Shown here piece by piece: positions 7,652-16,868 of a stretch of DNA of 64,000 nt. The notes below the pieces were generated by a model. It saw only the letters and a list, made by a program, of their open reading frames with translations, did not search any database and was not told where the DNA came from. The stretch lies in assembly GCF_900106015.1 (NCBI RefSeq), contig NZ_LT629797.1, forward strand, positions 3,782,001 to 3,846,000, given 5' to 3'. Numbering within the stretch: the first letter of the stretch is position 1; every line of letters begins with the position of its first letter. This DNA comes from Pseudomonas sihuiensis (GTDB lineage Bacteria; Pseudomonadota; Gammaproteobacteria; Pseudomonadales; Pseudomonadaceae). Made by a program: the position numbers and the translations under genes.

Positions 7652-8578
7652 ATGACTATCAAGACCCTGTTCGGCGCCGGCCTGCTGGCCGCCGCCACCC
7701 TGCTGCACACGCTGACGGCGCAGGCCGCCAGCGACTATCTGGTCAGTACCGACTGGCTGGAAAAGAACCTGAAAGATCCCAAGGTACGCATCATCGAAGT
7801 GAGCGTGGTGCCCGGCGTCTACGAGCGCGGGCATATCCCCGGCGCGGTGAACTTCGCCTGGCACAGCGACCTGGTCGACCCGGTACGCCGCGACATCGCC
7901 AGCCAGGAAGCCTTCCAGCAACTGCTGCGCAAGGCCGGGGTGAACGACGACAGCACCACCATTCTCTACGGCGACAACAACAACTGGTTCGCCGCCTGGG
8001 GCGCCTGGGTGTTCGACGTGTACGGCGTGGATAACGTCAAGCTGCTCGATGGCGGTCGCGCCAAGTGGGAAGCTGAAGGCCGTACTTTGGACAGCCGCGC
8101 CAGCACGCCGAAGGCTGGCAACGTCACGGTGCAGGCCGCCAACAAGGATCTGCGCGCCTTCCTGCCAGACGTGTTGGCCGCCGCGGAGAAGCGCAGCGAC
8201 GTGCAACTGGTGGATATCCGCTCGCCGGACGAATACAACGGCAAGGTCTTCGCCCCGCAGGGCGTGCAGGAGCTGGCCGTGCGCGCCGGCCACGTGCCCG
8301 GCGCGGTGAACGTGCCCTGGGGCCAGGCGGTCGCTGCTGACGGCACCTTCAAGTCGGCTGAAGAGCTGAAGAAGGTCTACAGCGCAGTAGGTATCGATGG
8401 CAGCAAGCCGATCATCACCTACTGCCGCATCGGCGAGCGCTCCAGCCACACCTGGTTCGCCCTGAAGAAAATCCTCGGCTACGACGTGCGCAACTACGAC
8501 GGCTCCTGGACCGAATACGGCAATGCCGTAGGCGTGCCGGTGGTGAACGTGGCGGGCACCGTCTGGGGCGGCAAGTAA
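7652..8578 (+). CDS. Secreted double-domain rhodanese (thiosulfate sulfurtransferase)
   Basis: The 308-residue protein has a signal peptide (TIKTLFGAGLLAAATLLHTL, cleaved near TAQAA) and two rhodanese domains, roughly residues 26-150 and 165-300. The active-site cysteine is Cys258 in YCRIGERSSHTWF at the end of the second domain. The first domain has no cysteine at the equivalent place (ILYGDNNNWFAAW), as in other tandem rhodaneses. It would transfer sulfane sulfur from thiosulfate in the periplasm. The next plus-strand gene encodes a thiosulfate-type transporter, which strengthens the link. Confidence 0.88.
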   Translation: MTIKTLFGAGLLAAATLLHTLTAQAASDYLVSTDWLEKNLKDPKVRIIEVSVVPGVYERGHIPGAVNFAWHSDLVDPVRRDIASQEAFQQLLRKAGVNDDSTTILYGDNNNWFAAWGAWVFDVYGVDNVKLLDGGRAKWEAEGRTLDSRASTPKAGNVTVQAANKDLRAFLPDVLAAAEKRSDVQLVDIRSPDEYNGKVFAPQGVQELAVRAGHVPGAVNVPWGQAVAADGTFKSAEELKKVYSAVGIDGSKPIITYCRIGERSSHTWFALKKILGYDVRNYDGSWTEYGNAVGVPVVNVAGTVWGGK

Positions 8579-8650
8579 GGTCTTGAACCGATCCAGGCGT
8601 AGGGTGGATCACGCCTCACCGATCCATCGCTATGAAGGCTGATGCCTCCT

Positions 8651-8697
8651 GTAGGAGCGGATTTATCCGCGAGTTTCGCGGCCGCAGCCGCTCCTAC
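8651..8697. repeat. GTAGGAGCGG intergenic palindrome
   Basis: GTAGGAGCGG at 8651 pairs with CCGCTCCTAC ending at 8697. This is a common Pseudomonas intergenic palindrome. Related copies lie at 11553-11642 and 24121-24172, and a half copy at 5119-5140. Confidence 0.65.
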
Positions 8698-8723
8698 AAA
8701 ACAAACGTCAGTCACGCACAACA

Positions 8724-8756
8724 CGGCCCCGGCCTAAACACCGGGGCCGCTTTCGT
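8724..8756 (+). terminator. Probable intrinsic terminator after the rhodanese gene
   Basis: A 9-bp stem CGGCCCCGG / CCGGGGCCG (8724-8732 and 8741-8749) is followed by CTTTCGT. The T-rich tail is short, so termination may be partial. Confidence 0.5.
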
Positions 8757-8780
8757 CATTACGGTCAGCAAGGACAACCT

Positions 8781-9965
8781 ATGACCGCCAGTATCGCCAC
8801 TCCTCGCGCAACGCTGTCCATCGCTACGTCCGGCCTGCTCACCATCGCCCTGCTCGCCTTCATCTGGCAGCTGGCCGACGGCAGCAACGAAGGTCGCGCC
8901 TTCAGCTACTCGCTGGCCAGCGGCACGCTGTTCGGCCTGCTGCTGCAGCGTTCGCGCTTCTGTTTCTTCTGCGTCACCCGCGACTTCGTCGAACGCCGCA
9001 TACCGGACGGCCTGCTCGGCCTGCTCGCCGCCCTGGCGCTGGGCACCCTCGGCTATCACGCGGTGTTCGGCGCCTTCCTGCCCGACCCCAGCGGCGGGCG
9101 CCTGCCCCCGGATGCCCATATCGGCCCGCTGAGCTGGGTTCTGGCTCTGGCCGCCACGGTGTTCGGCCTCGGCATGGCGATTTCCGGCTCGTGCATCAGC
9201 GCGCACCTGTATCGCCTCGGCGAGGGCAATTTCGCCTCGCTGGCCGCGCTGGGCGGCGCGCTGCTCGGCTTCGCCCTGGGCTTTTTAAGCTGGAACCCGC
9301 TGTATCTGGCCGCCCTGCAGGAAGCGCCGGTGCTCTGGCTGCCCGGCCGGGTTGGTTACGGCAGCTCGCTGCTGCTGCAACTGGCGCTGCTGGGTGCGCT
9401 GGCCGCCTGGCTGCTGCGTTATCGCCAGACGGGCTCTAGGACTGAAGCTCAAGGACTGTGGTCGCTGCTGTTCGGCGCACGCTGGCCGACCTGGGTCGGC
9501 GGTGTGCTGATCGGTGGGCTGGCGGTGCTGGCCTATTTTCGCGTCGCGCCACTGGGGGTGACCGCCGAACTGGGCAGCCTGGCGCGTACCGGCGCGGACA
9601 GCCTGGGCTGGCTGCCAGCACGCCTGGAGGGACTCGATGGCTTTTCCGGCTGCGCCACAGTGGTCAAGGAAACCCTGCTGTCGAACAACGGCCTGTTCGT
9701 CATCGGCCTGGTGATCGCAGCCTGGGCCAGCGCCCTGGCCGCCGGCGACTTCCGCCCCAGCAGCGGCGCACCCCGCGACTGGCTGCGCGGCCTGCTCGGT
9801 GGCGTGCTGCTGGGCTGGGGCAGCCTGCTGGCGTTGGGCTGCACGGTAGGCACGCTGCTGTCCGGAGTGATGGCCGGCGCGGTGTCGGGCTGGGTGTTCG
9901 GGCTGTTCTGCCTGGTTGGCATTGTGCTTGGGCTGAAGCTGCGAGCGCTGTTGCGCTTGGGCTGA
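8781..9965 (+). CDS. YeeE/YedE-family transporter (thiosulfate uptake, TsuA-like)
   Basis: This 394-residue polytopic membrane protein carries the paired cysteine-containing repeats of the YeeE/YedE family. RSRFCFFCVTRD lies at about residues 57-68, GLGMAISGSCISAH near 130-145, FSGCATVVKETLL near 290, and LALGCTVGTLLSGV near 355. In characterised TsuA proteins such membrane cysteines relay thiosulfate. AAGGA precedes the ATG. The neighbouring secreted rhodanese supports thiosulfate or sulfane-sulfur handling. Other members of the family move selenium-related compounds, so the exact substrate is inferred. Confidence 0.84.
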   Translation: MTASIATPRATLSIATSGLLTIALLAFIWQLADGSNEGRAFSYSLASGTLFGLLLQRSRFCFFCVTRDFVERRIPDGLLGLLAALALGTLGYHAVFGAFLPDPSGGRLPPDAHIGPLSWVLALAATVFGLGMAISGSCISAHLYRLGEGNFASLAALGGALLGFALGFLSWNPLYLAALQEAPVLWLPGRVGYGSSLLLQLALLGALAAWLLRYRQTGSRTEAQGLWSLLFGARWPTWVGGVLIGGLAVLAYFRVAPLGVTAELGSLARTGADSLGWLPARLEGLDGFSGCATVVKETLLSNNGLFVIGLVIAAWASALAAGDFRPSSGAPRDWLRGLLGGVLLGWGSLLALGCTVGTLLSGVMAGAVSGWVFGLFCLVGIVLGLKLRALLRLG

Positions 9966-9974
9966 TGCACCTTC

Positions 9975-10035
9975 GTAGCCCGGATGAAATCCGGGGTCTT
10001 CTGCTGCAGGTTTCCCCGGATTTCATCCGGGCTAC
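9975..10035. repeat. Inverted pair of REP elements (REPIN-like)
   Basis: GTAGCCCGGATGAAATCCGG at 9975 and its inverted counterpart CCGGATTTCATCCGGGCTAC ending at 10035 flank a short spacer. A similar pair lies at 16105-16166 and a single unit at 686-708. No RAYT transposase gene is in the window. Confidence 0.8.
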
Positions 10036-10066
10036 GGTTGCATCCGATCTGGCGCTGGGTGGGGGC

Positions 10067-10110
10067 GGTGCGCCCTACACGATTACCCCGTAGGGTGCGC
10101 TGTGCGCACC
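10067..10110. repeat. GTAGGGTGCGC-type palindromes, copy 2 (paired)
   Basis: GGTGCGCCCTAC (10067-10078) faces GTAGGGTGCGC-tgt-GCGCACC (10090-10110). This forms an inverted pair just downstream of the REPIN and between convergent genes. Confidence 0.6.
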
Positions 10111-10133
10111 ACGTCAAGCTGCGACACCAGCAC

Positions 10134-11375
10134 TCAGGCCGCCTTGTTCGGCGACGCATCCTCGAAGCGGTCGACCCTGCGCAGGCTCTTGAAGCCGAGC
10201 ATCCAGCCGCCAGTCACGGTCAGGGTGCAGGCGCAGCCGATCAGCGCCGCCGGCACCACGCCGAACCAGGCGGCGCTGGTGCCGGCGCGAAATTCGCCGA
10301 GCTCGTTGGAAGAGCCGATGAACAGCATGTTCACCGCGTTGACCCGGCCACGCATGGTGTCCGGGGTGGAGAACTGCACCAGCGAGGAACGGATGTACAT
10401 GCTCACCATGTCCGCGCCGCCGGCCACCACCAGTGCGGCGAAGGACAGCCAGAACAGGCTGGACAGGGCGAACACCAGGTTGGCCACACCGAACAGGGCC
10501 ACCGCGCCGAACATCACCAGGCCGACATGGCGGTTGAACGGCTTCATGCTCAGGTACAGACCGACCGACACTTCGCCGATGGCCATGGCGCTGCGCAGCA
10601 GGCCGAGCCCCGTCGGCCCGACTTCCAGCACTTCCTGGGCGTAGATCGGCAGCAGCGCTATCACGCCTCCAAGCAGCACGGCGAACAGGTCCAGCGAGAT
10701 GGTGCCGAGGATGATCGGCCGCGTGCGGATGAAGTGGATGCCCGCGGTAAAACGCGCCCACGCGGTGGCTTCCAGCGCCTGCATCTTTTCCGCGTAGCGC
10801 ACCGGTACCAGCGGCAGCAGTGCGGAGCCAGCAAGGAAGCAGGCCAGGCACACCGAATAGGTCAGCCCGCCACCGCCGATGGCATACAGGCCGCCGCCGA
10901 TCACCGGGCCGGAAATGGTCGCGCCACGCATGATCATGCTGTTGGCGGCGATGGCCGCGGCCAGGCGCTCGCGCGGCACGATCTGCGGCAGCAGGCTCGA
11001 TAGCGCCGGCCCGGTGAAGGCGCGGCCGCAGCCGTAGAGCACCAGCACCGCGTAATACCAACTGACGGCCGCTTCGCTCAGCGACAACCACAGCAACGCC
11101 GCCGCACACAGGCCTTCGACCAGCCAGCTGAGCATGAGGATGAGCTTGCGGTCGTAGCGGTCGATGAGGTCGCCGGCTGGCATCAGCAGCACCAGCATGG
11201 GGATGAACTGAGCCAGGCCGACATAGGCCAGCGACAGCGGATCACGCGTCAGATCGTAGACCTGCCAGGCCACCACAATGGCCTGGATCTGCACGGCGAA
11301 CACCACCACGATGCGAGCGATGAGAAACGGCAGGAAACCGGGAAGTCGGTAAACGGAAACAGGGGCAGCGGACAC
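10134..11375 (-). CDS. MFS transporter (MFS_3 / EntS-like exporter)
   Basis: The 413-residue protein has about 12 transmembrane segments and motifs of the MFS_3 group, such as DLIDRYDRKLILMLS in the first cytoplasmic loop and GRAFTGPALSSLLPQIVPRE near residue 115. Members export siderophores or drugs. It sits alone on the minus strand between the thiosulfate-type transporter gene and a small conserved gene, so no substrate can be assigned from context. Confidence 0.82.
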   Translation of the reverse strand: MSAAPVSVYRLPGFLPFLIARIVVVFAVQIQAIVVAWQVYDLTRDPLSLAYVGLAQFIPMLVLLMPAGDLIDRYDRKLILMLSWLVEGLCAAALLWLSLSEAAVSWYYAVLVLYGCGRAFTGPALSSLLPQIVPRERLAAAIAANSMIMRGATISGPVIGGGLYAIGGGGLTYSVCLACFLAGSALLPLVPVRYAEKMQALEATAWARFTAGIHFIRTRPIILGTISLDLFAVLLGGVIALLPIYAQEVLEVGPTGLGLLRSAMAIGEVSVGLYLSMKPFNRHVGLVMFGAVALFGVANLVFALSSLFWLSFAALVVAGGADMVSMYIRSSLVQFSTPDTMRGRVNAVNMLFIGSSNELGEFRAGTSAAWFGVVPAALIGCACTLTVTGGWMLGFKSLRRVDRFEDASPNKAA

Positions 11376-11696
11376 GGCGAAAATCTCGAGGCAGAACCGG
11401 CCAGTGCCGGACGAGGTAAGCCGGCCAATCTACGGGAAAGCTCCGCCACGGGGCAAACCCGGGAACAGGCTGTTGCGCAGATCGCGCCCTGGACCGCGCG
11501 CGGGCGTCAGACACACACGAGCGCCTTAGGTGCCGCGCCTGGTTCGGTCACTGTAGGAGCGCCGCCCCGGAACGAAGACGCATGCGACCGTATCGCAATA
11601 GTGAGTTGCCGGCTCCATTCGCCACGGGGCGCGGCTCCTACAGGTGTTGGCAGCGCGGGCGGATGCGGGAGGTCATTCCTCCCGCCAATATCCAGG
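11376..11696. other. Intergenic region with a GTAGGAGC palindrome
   Basis: No gene is supported here. An extended inverted repeat runs from GTAGGAGCGCCGCCCCGG (11553) to GGGGCGCGGCTCCTAC (ending 11642). Its complementary outer parts are of the same family as 8651-8697. Confidence 0.55.
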
Positions 11697-11981
11697 CTAG
11701 ACGAATGCCTGGTCGCCGAAACCACGCGGCAGACGCTGCGGGCCTGGCAAGGCAGCCAGACGCGCCTCCCAGGAAGTGCGCCAGTCGTTGACGGCGCGGG
11801 CAGCCTTCTCGCGGCGGGCGGCACGGCGCGCGGCATTGCGTGAGTTACGTCGAGCTTCGGTGAAGACTTCGGTCTTGCGGCAATTGCGGCATTTGACCTT
11901 GGCCAGCTCGGTGGTGGCGGGCAGCTTTTCACCATGAGAGCCACAAGCGAGGTGGCCAGAGACTTTGTAGTGCGTAACCAT
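11697..11981 (-). CDS. Small conserved Cys-containing protein of unknown function
   Basis: The protein has 94 residues. It begins MVTHYKVSGHLACGSHGEK and carries a CRNC pair near residue 32, so Cys13, His16 and the CxxC could bind zinc, like a small zinc ribbon. A very basic middle follows (RRNSRNAARRAARREKAARA), then a Trp-containing tail. AAGGAG lies 8 bases before the ATG, and the composition is coding-like, so I judge it real. Basic charge plus a putative zinc site would suit RNA or DNA contact, but that is inference. I do not recognise a named family. Confidence 0.65.
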   Translation of the reverse strand: MVTHYKVSGHLACGSHGEKLPATTELAKVKCRNCRKTEVFTEARRNSRNAARRAARREKAARAVNDWRTSWEARLAALPGPQRLPRGFGDQAFV

Positions 11982-12156
11982 CGCGTTATCTCCTTGATTG
12001 TGGGCGCCCGGCTGCAGACAGCCGGTCTACACCCCTCAGGAAATGGGACTGTGCAAGCGGTACGCAGGTTCATTGGCTACCGACCAAGGGCCATGCCGCC
12101 TCTGGCCGTGCGCCCCGCCAAAGGGTTTTAATGCGCTCTTTTACCGGAACCTCACC

Positions 12157-12786
12157 ATGCCCCTGAGCCCCGACGAACTCACGCAGATCAGCGCTCTCAC
12201 CCTGGCCCACTACCAGAGCAGCGCCGAGGATTTTCGCGAGGGCACGCGCGACCATGACGTGAGCCAGAACATCGCCGCGCTGCTGCGTCATATCGAGGGC
12301 GAAAAGCCCTGGCGCATCCTCGATTTCGGCTGTGGCCCGGGGCGTGATCTGCGCACCTTCAGCGGCCTCGGCCACCCCGCCGTCGGCCTCGATGGCTGCG
12401 CCGAGTTCGTCGCCATGGCGCGTGCCGACAGCGGCTGCGAGGTGTGGCAGCAGAGCTTTCTCGAACTGGATCTGCCGGCTGGACATTTCGACGGCATCTT
12501 CGCCAACGCCAGCCTGTTCCACGTGCCCGATCAGGAGCTGCCGCGCGTGCTCGGCGAGCTGCATGCGGCGCTCAAGGCCGGTGGCGTGCTGTTCAGCTCC
12601 AACCCGCGCGGCGAGAATCAGGAAGGCTGGAACGGCCCGCGCTACGGCAGCTACCACGACCTGGAACGCTGGCGCGCGCGGCTCACGGCGGCCGGTTTCG
12701 TCGAGCTGGAGCACTACTACCGCCCCGCCGGCCTGCCTCGCGACCAGCAACCCTGGCTGGCCAGCGTATGGCGACGAGTCGCTTAG
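12157..12786 (+). CDS. SAM-dependent methyltransferase
   Basis: This 209-residue class I methyltransferase has motif I ILDFGCGPGRDLRTF at about residues 49-63, an acidic post-I motif in VGLDGCAEF, and a motif IV-like stretch FDGIFANASLFHVP near residue 115. The frame is open back to 11998, but MPLSPDELTQI is the natural N-terminus. It is a single gene, convergent with the NIPSNAP gene. It resembles the Methyltransf_11/23 group of small-molecule methyltransferases, and no substrate can be given. Confidence 0.82.
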   Translation: MPLSPDELTQISALTLAHYQSSAEDFREGTRDHDVSQNIAALLRHIEGEKPWRILDFGCGPGRDLRTFSGLGHPAVGLDGCAEFVAMARADSGCEVWQQSFLELDLPAGHFDGIFANASLFHVPDQELPRVLGELHAALKAGGVLFSSNPRGENQEGWNGPRYGSYHDLERWRARLTAAGFVELEHYYRPAGLPRDQQPWLASVWRRVA

Positions 12787-12811
12787 CTCACCACCACAGG
12801 CATGCGTCGCC

Positions 12812-13117
12812 CTAGTCGAATACGGGCCGGAAAAAGCTGCGCTCGTAGCTGAGGATGCAACGTGTCTCTTCGGCGTAGCGAAAGGCCGCCTGACACTCGG
12901 CGTCGGCGAAGGAATCCTGACGATAGCGTTCGTATTCGGCCAGGCTGGGGAAGCTGAACAGCGCCAACGCCACGTTATTGGCCCCCTCGGACGGCAGGAA
13001 GTAACCGTGGTGCGTGCCGCCGAAGCGCTCTACCAAGGGAATCCACAGCTTCGCGTAGTGCTCGAAATCCTTGAGTTTGTAGGGATCGACGATATAGCGC
13101 AGGTAGCAGGTGATCAT
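12812..13117 (-). CDS. NIPSNAP-family protein (paralog 1)
   Basis: This 101-residue ferredoxin-like alpha/beta-barrel protein starts MITCYLRYIVDPYKL and has FGGTHHGYFLPSEGANNVA in the centre. These features are typical of bacterial NIPSNAP proteins. A well-formed AAGGA site precedes the start. It lies 29 bases downstream of the MFS gene on the same strand and is probably cotranscribed with it. A close paralog at 32259-32564 differs at only about 13 residues. The biochemical role of bacterial NIPSNAPs is not established. Confidence 0.85.
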   Translation of the reverse strand: MITCYLRYIVDPYKLKDFEHYAKLWIPLVERFGGTHHGYFLPSEGANNVALALFSFPSLAEYERYRQDSFADAECQAAFRYAEETRCILSYERSFFRPVFD

Positions 13118-13146
13118 GGCTGTCCTTCCTTGCGAGTGGTAAGCGA

Positions 13147-14364
13147 CTAATGTTTTTTGAGCGACGGCAACAGCGCGGTGAGGATGCCAAGCAGCGGCAG
13201 GAACGAACAGATCAGGAACACCTCCTCGATGCCGTGGATGTCCGCCAGGTAACCGAGCAGCGCCCCGCCGATGCCGCCGAAACCGAACATCAGGCCGAAG
13301 AACAGCCCGGCGATCATACCGACGTTGCCCGGCATCAGCTCCTGGGCGAAGACCACGATGGCGGAGAATGCCGAGGCGAGGATGAAGCCGATCACCATGC
13401 TCAGCACGCCCGTCCAGAACAGGTCGACGTGCGGCAGCAGCAGGGAGAACGGCGCCACGCCGAGGATGGAGAACCAGATCACCTGCTTGCGCCCGATGCG
13501 GTCGCCAATCGGCCCACCGAAGAACGTGCCGGCCGCCACCGCGCCGAGGAACAGGAACAGGTAGAGCTGCGAGCTGGCCACCGACAGGTCGAACTTCTCG
13601 ATCAGGAAGAAGGTGAAGTAGCTGGTGAAGCTGGCCATGTAGAAGTACTTGGAGAACACCAGCAGCGCCAGGATCAGCAAGGCGAACTTCACCCGCCCGG
13701 CTGACAGGCCATGAGTGGCCACACCGCCCTGCTTGAGCTTGAACAGCGTCAGGTGGTGGCGGTACCAGCGGCTCAAGCCGTACAGCACGACGATGGCGAA
13801 GGCGGCGAACAGGCCGAACCAGGCGACGTTACCCTGGCCGTAGGGAATGATGATGGCCGCCGCCAGCAGCGGGCCGAAGGCGGTGCCGGCATTACCGCCG
13901 ACCTGGAAGGTGGACTGCGCCAGGCCATAGCGACCACCTGAGGCCAGGCGAGCGATGCGCGACGCTTCGGGGTGGAAGGTCGACGAGCCGATACCCACCA
14001 GCGCCGCAGCCATGAGGATCGCCGGGAAGCTGCCGACGAAGGCCAGCATGAGGATGCCAATCAGGGTGCACAACGAGCCGGCGGGCAGCAGCCAGGGCTT
14101 GGGATGGCGGTCGGTGTGGTAGCCCACCCAGGGCTGCAGCAGCGATGCGGTGAGCTGGAAGGTCAGGGTGATCAGGCCGATCTGGGCGAAGCTCAGGCCG
14201 TAGTTGAGCTTGAGCATCGGGTAGATGGCGGGCAACACCGCTTGGATCAGGTCGTTGATCAGGTGCGCCAGGGCGCAGGCGCCGATCACGCGCATCACCA
14301 GAGGGCTGGCCTGACTGACGGGCGAGGCGCCGGCCAGGGTCGTAGCGGCAGGACTGCTGGACAT
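13147..14364 (-). CDS. MFS transporter (Fsr-like, fosmidomycin-resistance type)
   Basis: The 405-residue protein with about 12 transmembrane helices resembles the Fsr group, with HLINDLIQAVLPAIYPMLK in helix 1 and GSSTFHPEASRIARLASGGR in the central part. It is divergent from a cupin-AraC regulator at 14469, which is a likely controller. It precedes the NIPSNAP gene in the same direction. Fsr-type carriers export varied toxic compounds. Confidence 0.84.
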   Translation of the reverse strand: MSSSPAATTLAGASPVSQASPLVMRVIGACALAHLINDLIQAVLPAIYPMLKLNYGLSFAQIGLITLTFQLTASLLQPWVGYHTDRHPKPWLLPAGSLCTLIGILMLAFVGSFPAILMAAALVGIGSSTFHPEASRIARLASGGRYGLAQSTFQVGGNAGTAFGPLLAAAIIIPYGQGNVAWFGLFAAFAIVVLYGLSRWYRHHLTLFKLKQGGVATHGLSAGRVKFALLILALLVFSKYFYMASFTSYFTFFLIEKFDLSVASSQLYLFLFLGAVAAGTFFGGPIGDRIGRKQVIWFSILGVAPFSLLLPHVDLFWTGVLSMVIGFILASAFSAIVVFAQELMPGNVGMIAGLFFGLMFGFGGIGGALLGYLADIHGIEEVFLICSFLPLLGILTALLPSLKKH

Positions 14365-14468
14365 GCTTGAAGCTTCCGGACGAGGTGAGGGACGGCGCTA
14401 TGCTAGGCTGCGCCCAATCGCCTGTCTCACGAAGACAGGGCAGCAACCCTCGCAAAAAAGGCATCTTC

Positions 14469-15242
14469 ATGCGCTTAGCTGACAAGCTGCTGGCCGAGAT
14501 CGACGCTTCCCCCTGGCTGGTCAGCAGCAGCGCCACCGATTATCCGATCAATGCCGTCATCGAGCCGCACTCGCACCGCAACAAGCATCAACTGATCTAT
14601 GCGATTTCCGGGGTGATGGTGGTGACCTCGGCGCTGAACCAGTGGACGGTGCCACCGAGCCGCGGCATCTGGATGCCCTGCGGCCAGGTGCACGCGATCC
14701 GCTGCATCGGCAGCGTGCGAATGCGCAGCGTCTTCGTGCGCCCCGACAGCCTGGCGGACATGCCCGCCGAGTGCCGCGCCGTGGCCATCTCACCGCTGCT
14801 CAGTGAACTGATCCGCGCCGCCGTGGCGATCACCCAGCCCTACGCCGACGACTCGCGCGAGGCGCGGGTGATGCGCCTGATCCTCGATGAACTGCGCATC
14901 CTGCCAACCCTGCCGCTGCACCTGCCGCAACCGGCCGACCTGCGCATCCAGCCGATCTGTTCAACGCTGCAGGACAACCCCGGCGACGCCTCCACCCTGG
15001 CCGACTGGAGCACCCGCCTGGGCTTGGACGAGAAGACCATCCAGCGCCTGTTCCAGAAAGGCACTGGCATGACCTTTGGCCAGTGGCGCCAGCAGGCGCG
15101 TCTGTTGCTGGCGCTGGAGCGCATCGCCCTGGGCGAGAAGATCATCGACATCGCCGGAGAGCTGGGCTACGACAGCCCCAGCGCCTTCGCCACCATGTTC
15201 AAGAAGCAGTTCGGCACCACGCCCAGCCAGTTCTTCAAGTGA
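14469..15242 (+). CDS. AraC-family transcriptional regulator with N-terminal cupin
   Basis: In this 257-residue protein the N-terminal half is a cupin sensor (EPHSHRNKHQLIYAISG at about residues 36-52, IWMPCGQVHAI near 68). The C-terminal third carries two AraC helix-turn-helix units, with ending GYDSPSAFATMFKKQFGTTP. The frame opens at 14367, but MRLADKLL is the natural start. It is divergent from the Fsr-like exporter, so it probably controls that gene in response to a small molecule bound in the cupin. The ligand is unknown. Confidence 0.85.
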   Translation: MRLADKLLAEIDASPWLVSSSATDYPINAVIEPHSHRNKHQLIYAISGVMVVTSALNQWTVPPSRGIWMPCGQVHAIRCIGSVRMRSVFVRPDSLADMPAECRAVAISPLLSELIRAAVAITQPYADDSREARVMRLILDELRILPTLPLHLPQPADLRIQPICSTLQDNPGDASTLADWSTRLGLDEKTIQRLFQKGTGMTFGQWRQQARLLLALERIALGEKIIDIAGELGYDSPSAFATMFKKQFGTTPSQFFK

Positions 15243-15304
15243 TGCAGGCCAGGCCCGTCAGCCACTTCAACAACCGCTATATACAAAAAAACATAACGAT
15301 GTAG

Positions 15305-16166
<862 letters not shown>

Positions 16167-16187
16167 GTTCGCCACCGGAACCTATAC

Positions 16188-16868
16188 ATGCCGCTGTCCA
16201 AGAATGACCTCGACGCCATCCTCCTGACCCTGGAGCTGGCCTCGCTGACCACCGTGCTGCTGCTGATCATCGGTACGCCGATTGCCCTGTGGCTGGCGCG
16301 CACCGACTCTTGGCTCAAGCGCCCGGTCGGCGCGGTGGTGGCGCTGCCGCTGGTGCTGCCGCCAACGGTGATCGGCTTCTATCTGCTGGTGAGCATGGGG
16401 CCCAATGGCTTCTTCGGCCAACTGACGCAGAGCCTCGGTCTCGGCACCTTCACTTTCACCTTTACCGGCCTGGTGATTGGTTCGATCTTCTATTCCCTGC
16501 CCTTCGTCGTGCAGCCGTTGCAGAACGCCTTCGAGGCCATCGGCCGCGGCCCGCTGGAGGCCGCCGCGACCCTGCGCGCCAATCCCTGGGACAGCTTCTT
16601 CAGCGTGGTGCTGCCGCTGGCCCGCCCCGGCTTCATCACCGCCGCCATTCTCAGCTTCGCCCATACCATCGGTGAGTTCGGCGTGGTGCTGATGATCGGC
16701 GGCAATATCCCCGGCAAGACCCAGGTGGTCTCGGTGCAGATCTACAACCACGTGGAAACCATGAACTACGCCCAGGCGCACTGGCTGGCCGGCGGCATGG
16801 TGGCGTTCTCCTTCATCGTTCTGCTGGCGTTGTACGGCGGGCGCAATGCTCGGATGAGGGCGCTGTGA
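16188..16868 (+). CDS. modB: Molybdate ABC transporter permease ModB
   Basis: This 226-residue membrane protein has about five hydrophobic segments and the coupling loop [20 protein letters not shown], typical of ModB. The frame opens at 16152 within the REP spacer, but [19 protein letters not shown] is the expected N-terminus. Its stop overlaps the modC start by one base (TGATG), so the two are coupled. Confidence 0.92.
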   Translation: MPLSKNDLDAILLTLELASLTTVLLLIIGTPIALWLARTDSWLKRPVGAVVALPLVLPPTVIGFYLLVSMGPNGFFGQLTQSLGLGTFTFTFTGLVIGSIFYSLPFVVQPLQNAFEAIGRGPLEAAATLRANPWDSFFSVVLPLARPGFITAAILSFAHTIGEFGVVLMIGGNIPGKTQVVSVQIYNHVETMNYAQAHWLAGGMVAFSFIVLLALYGGRNARMRAL

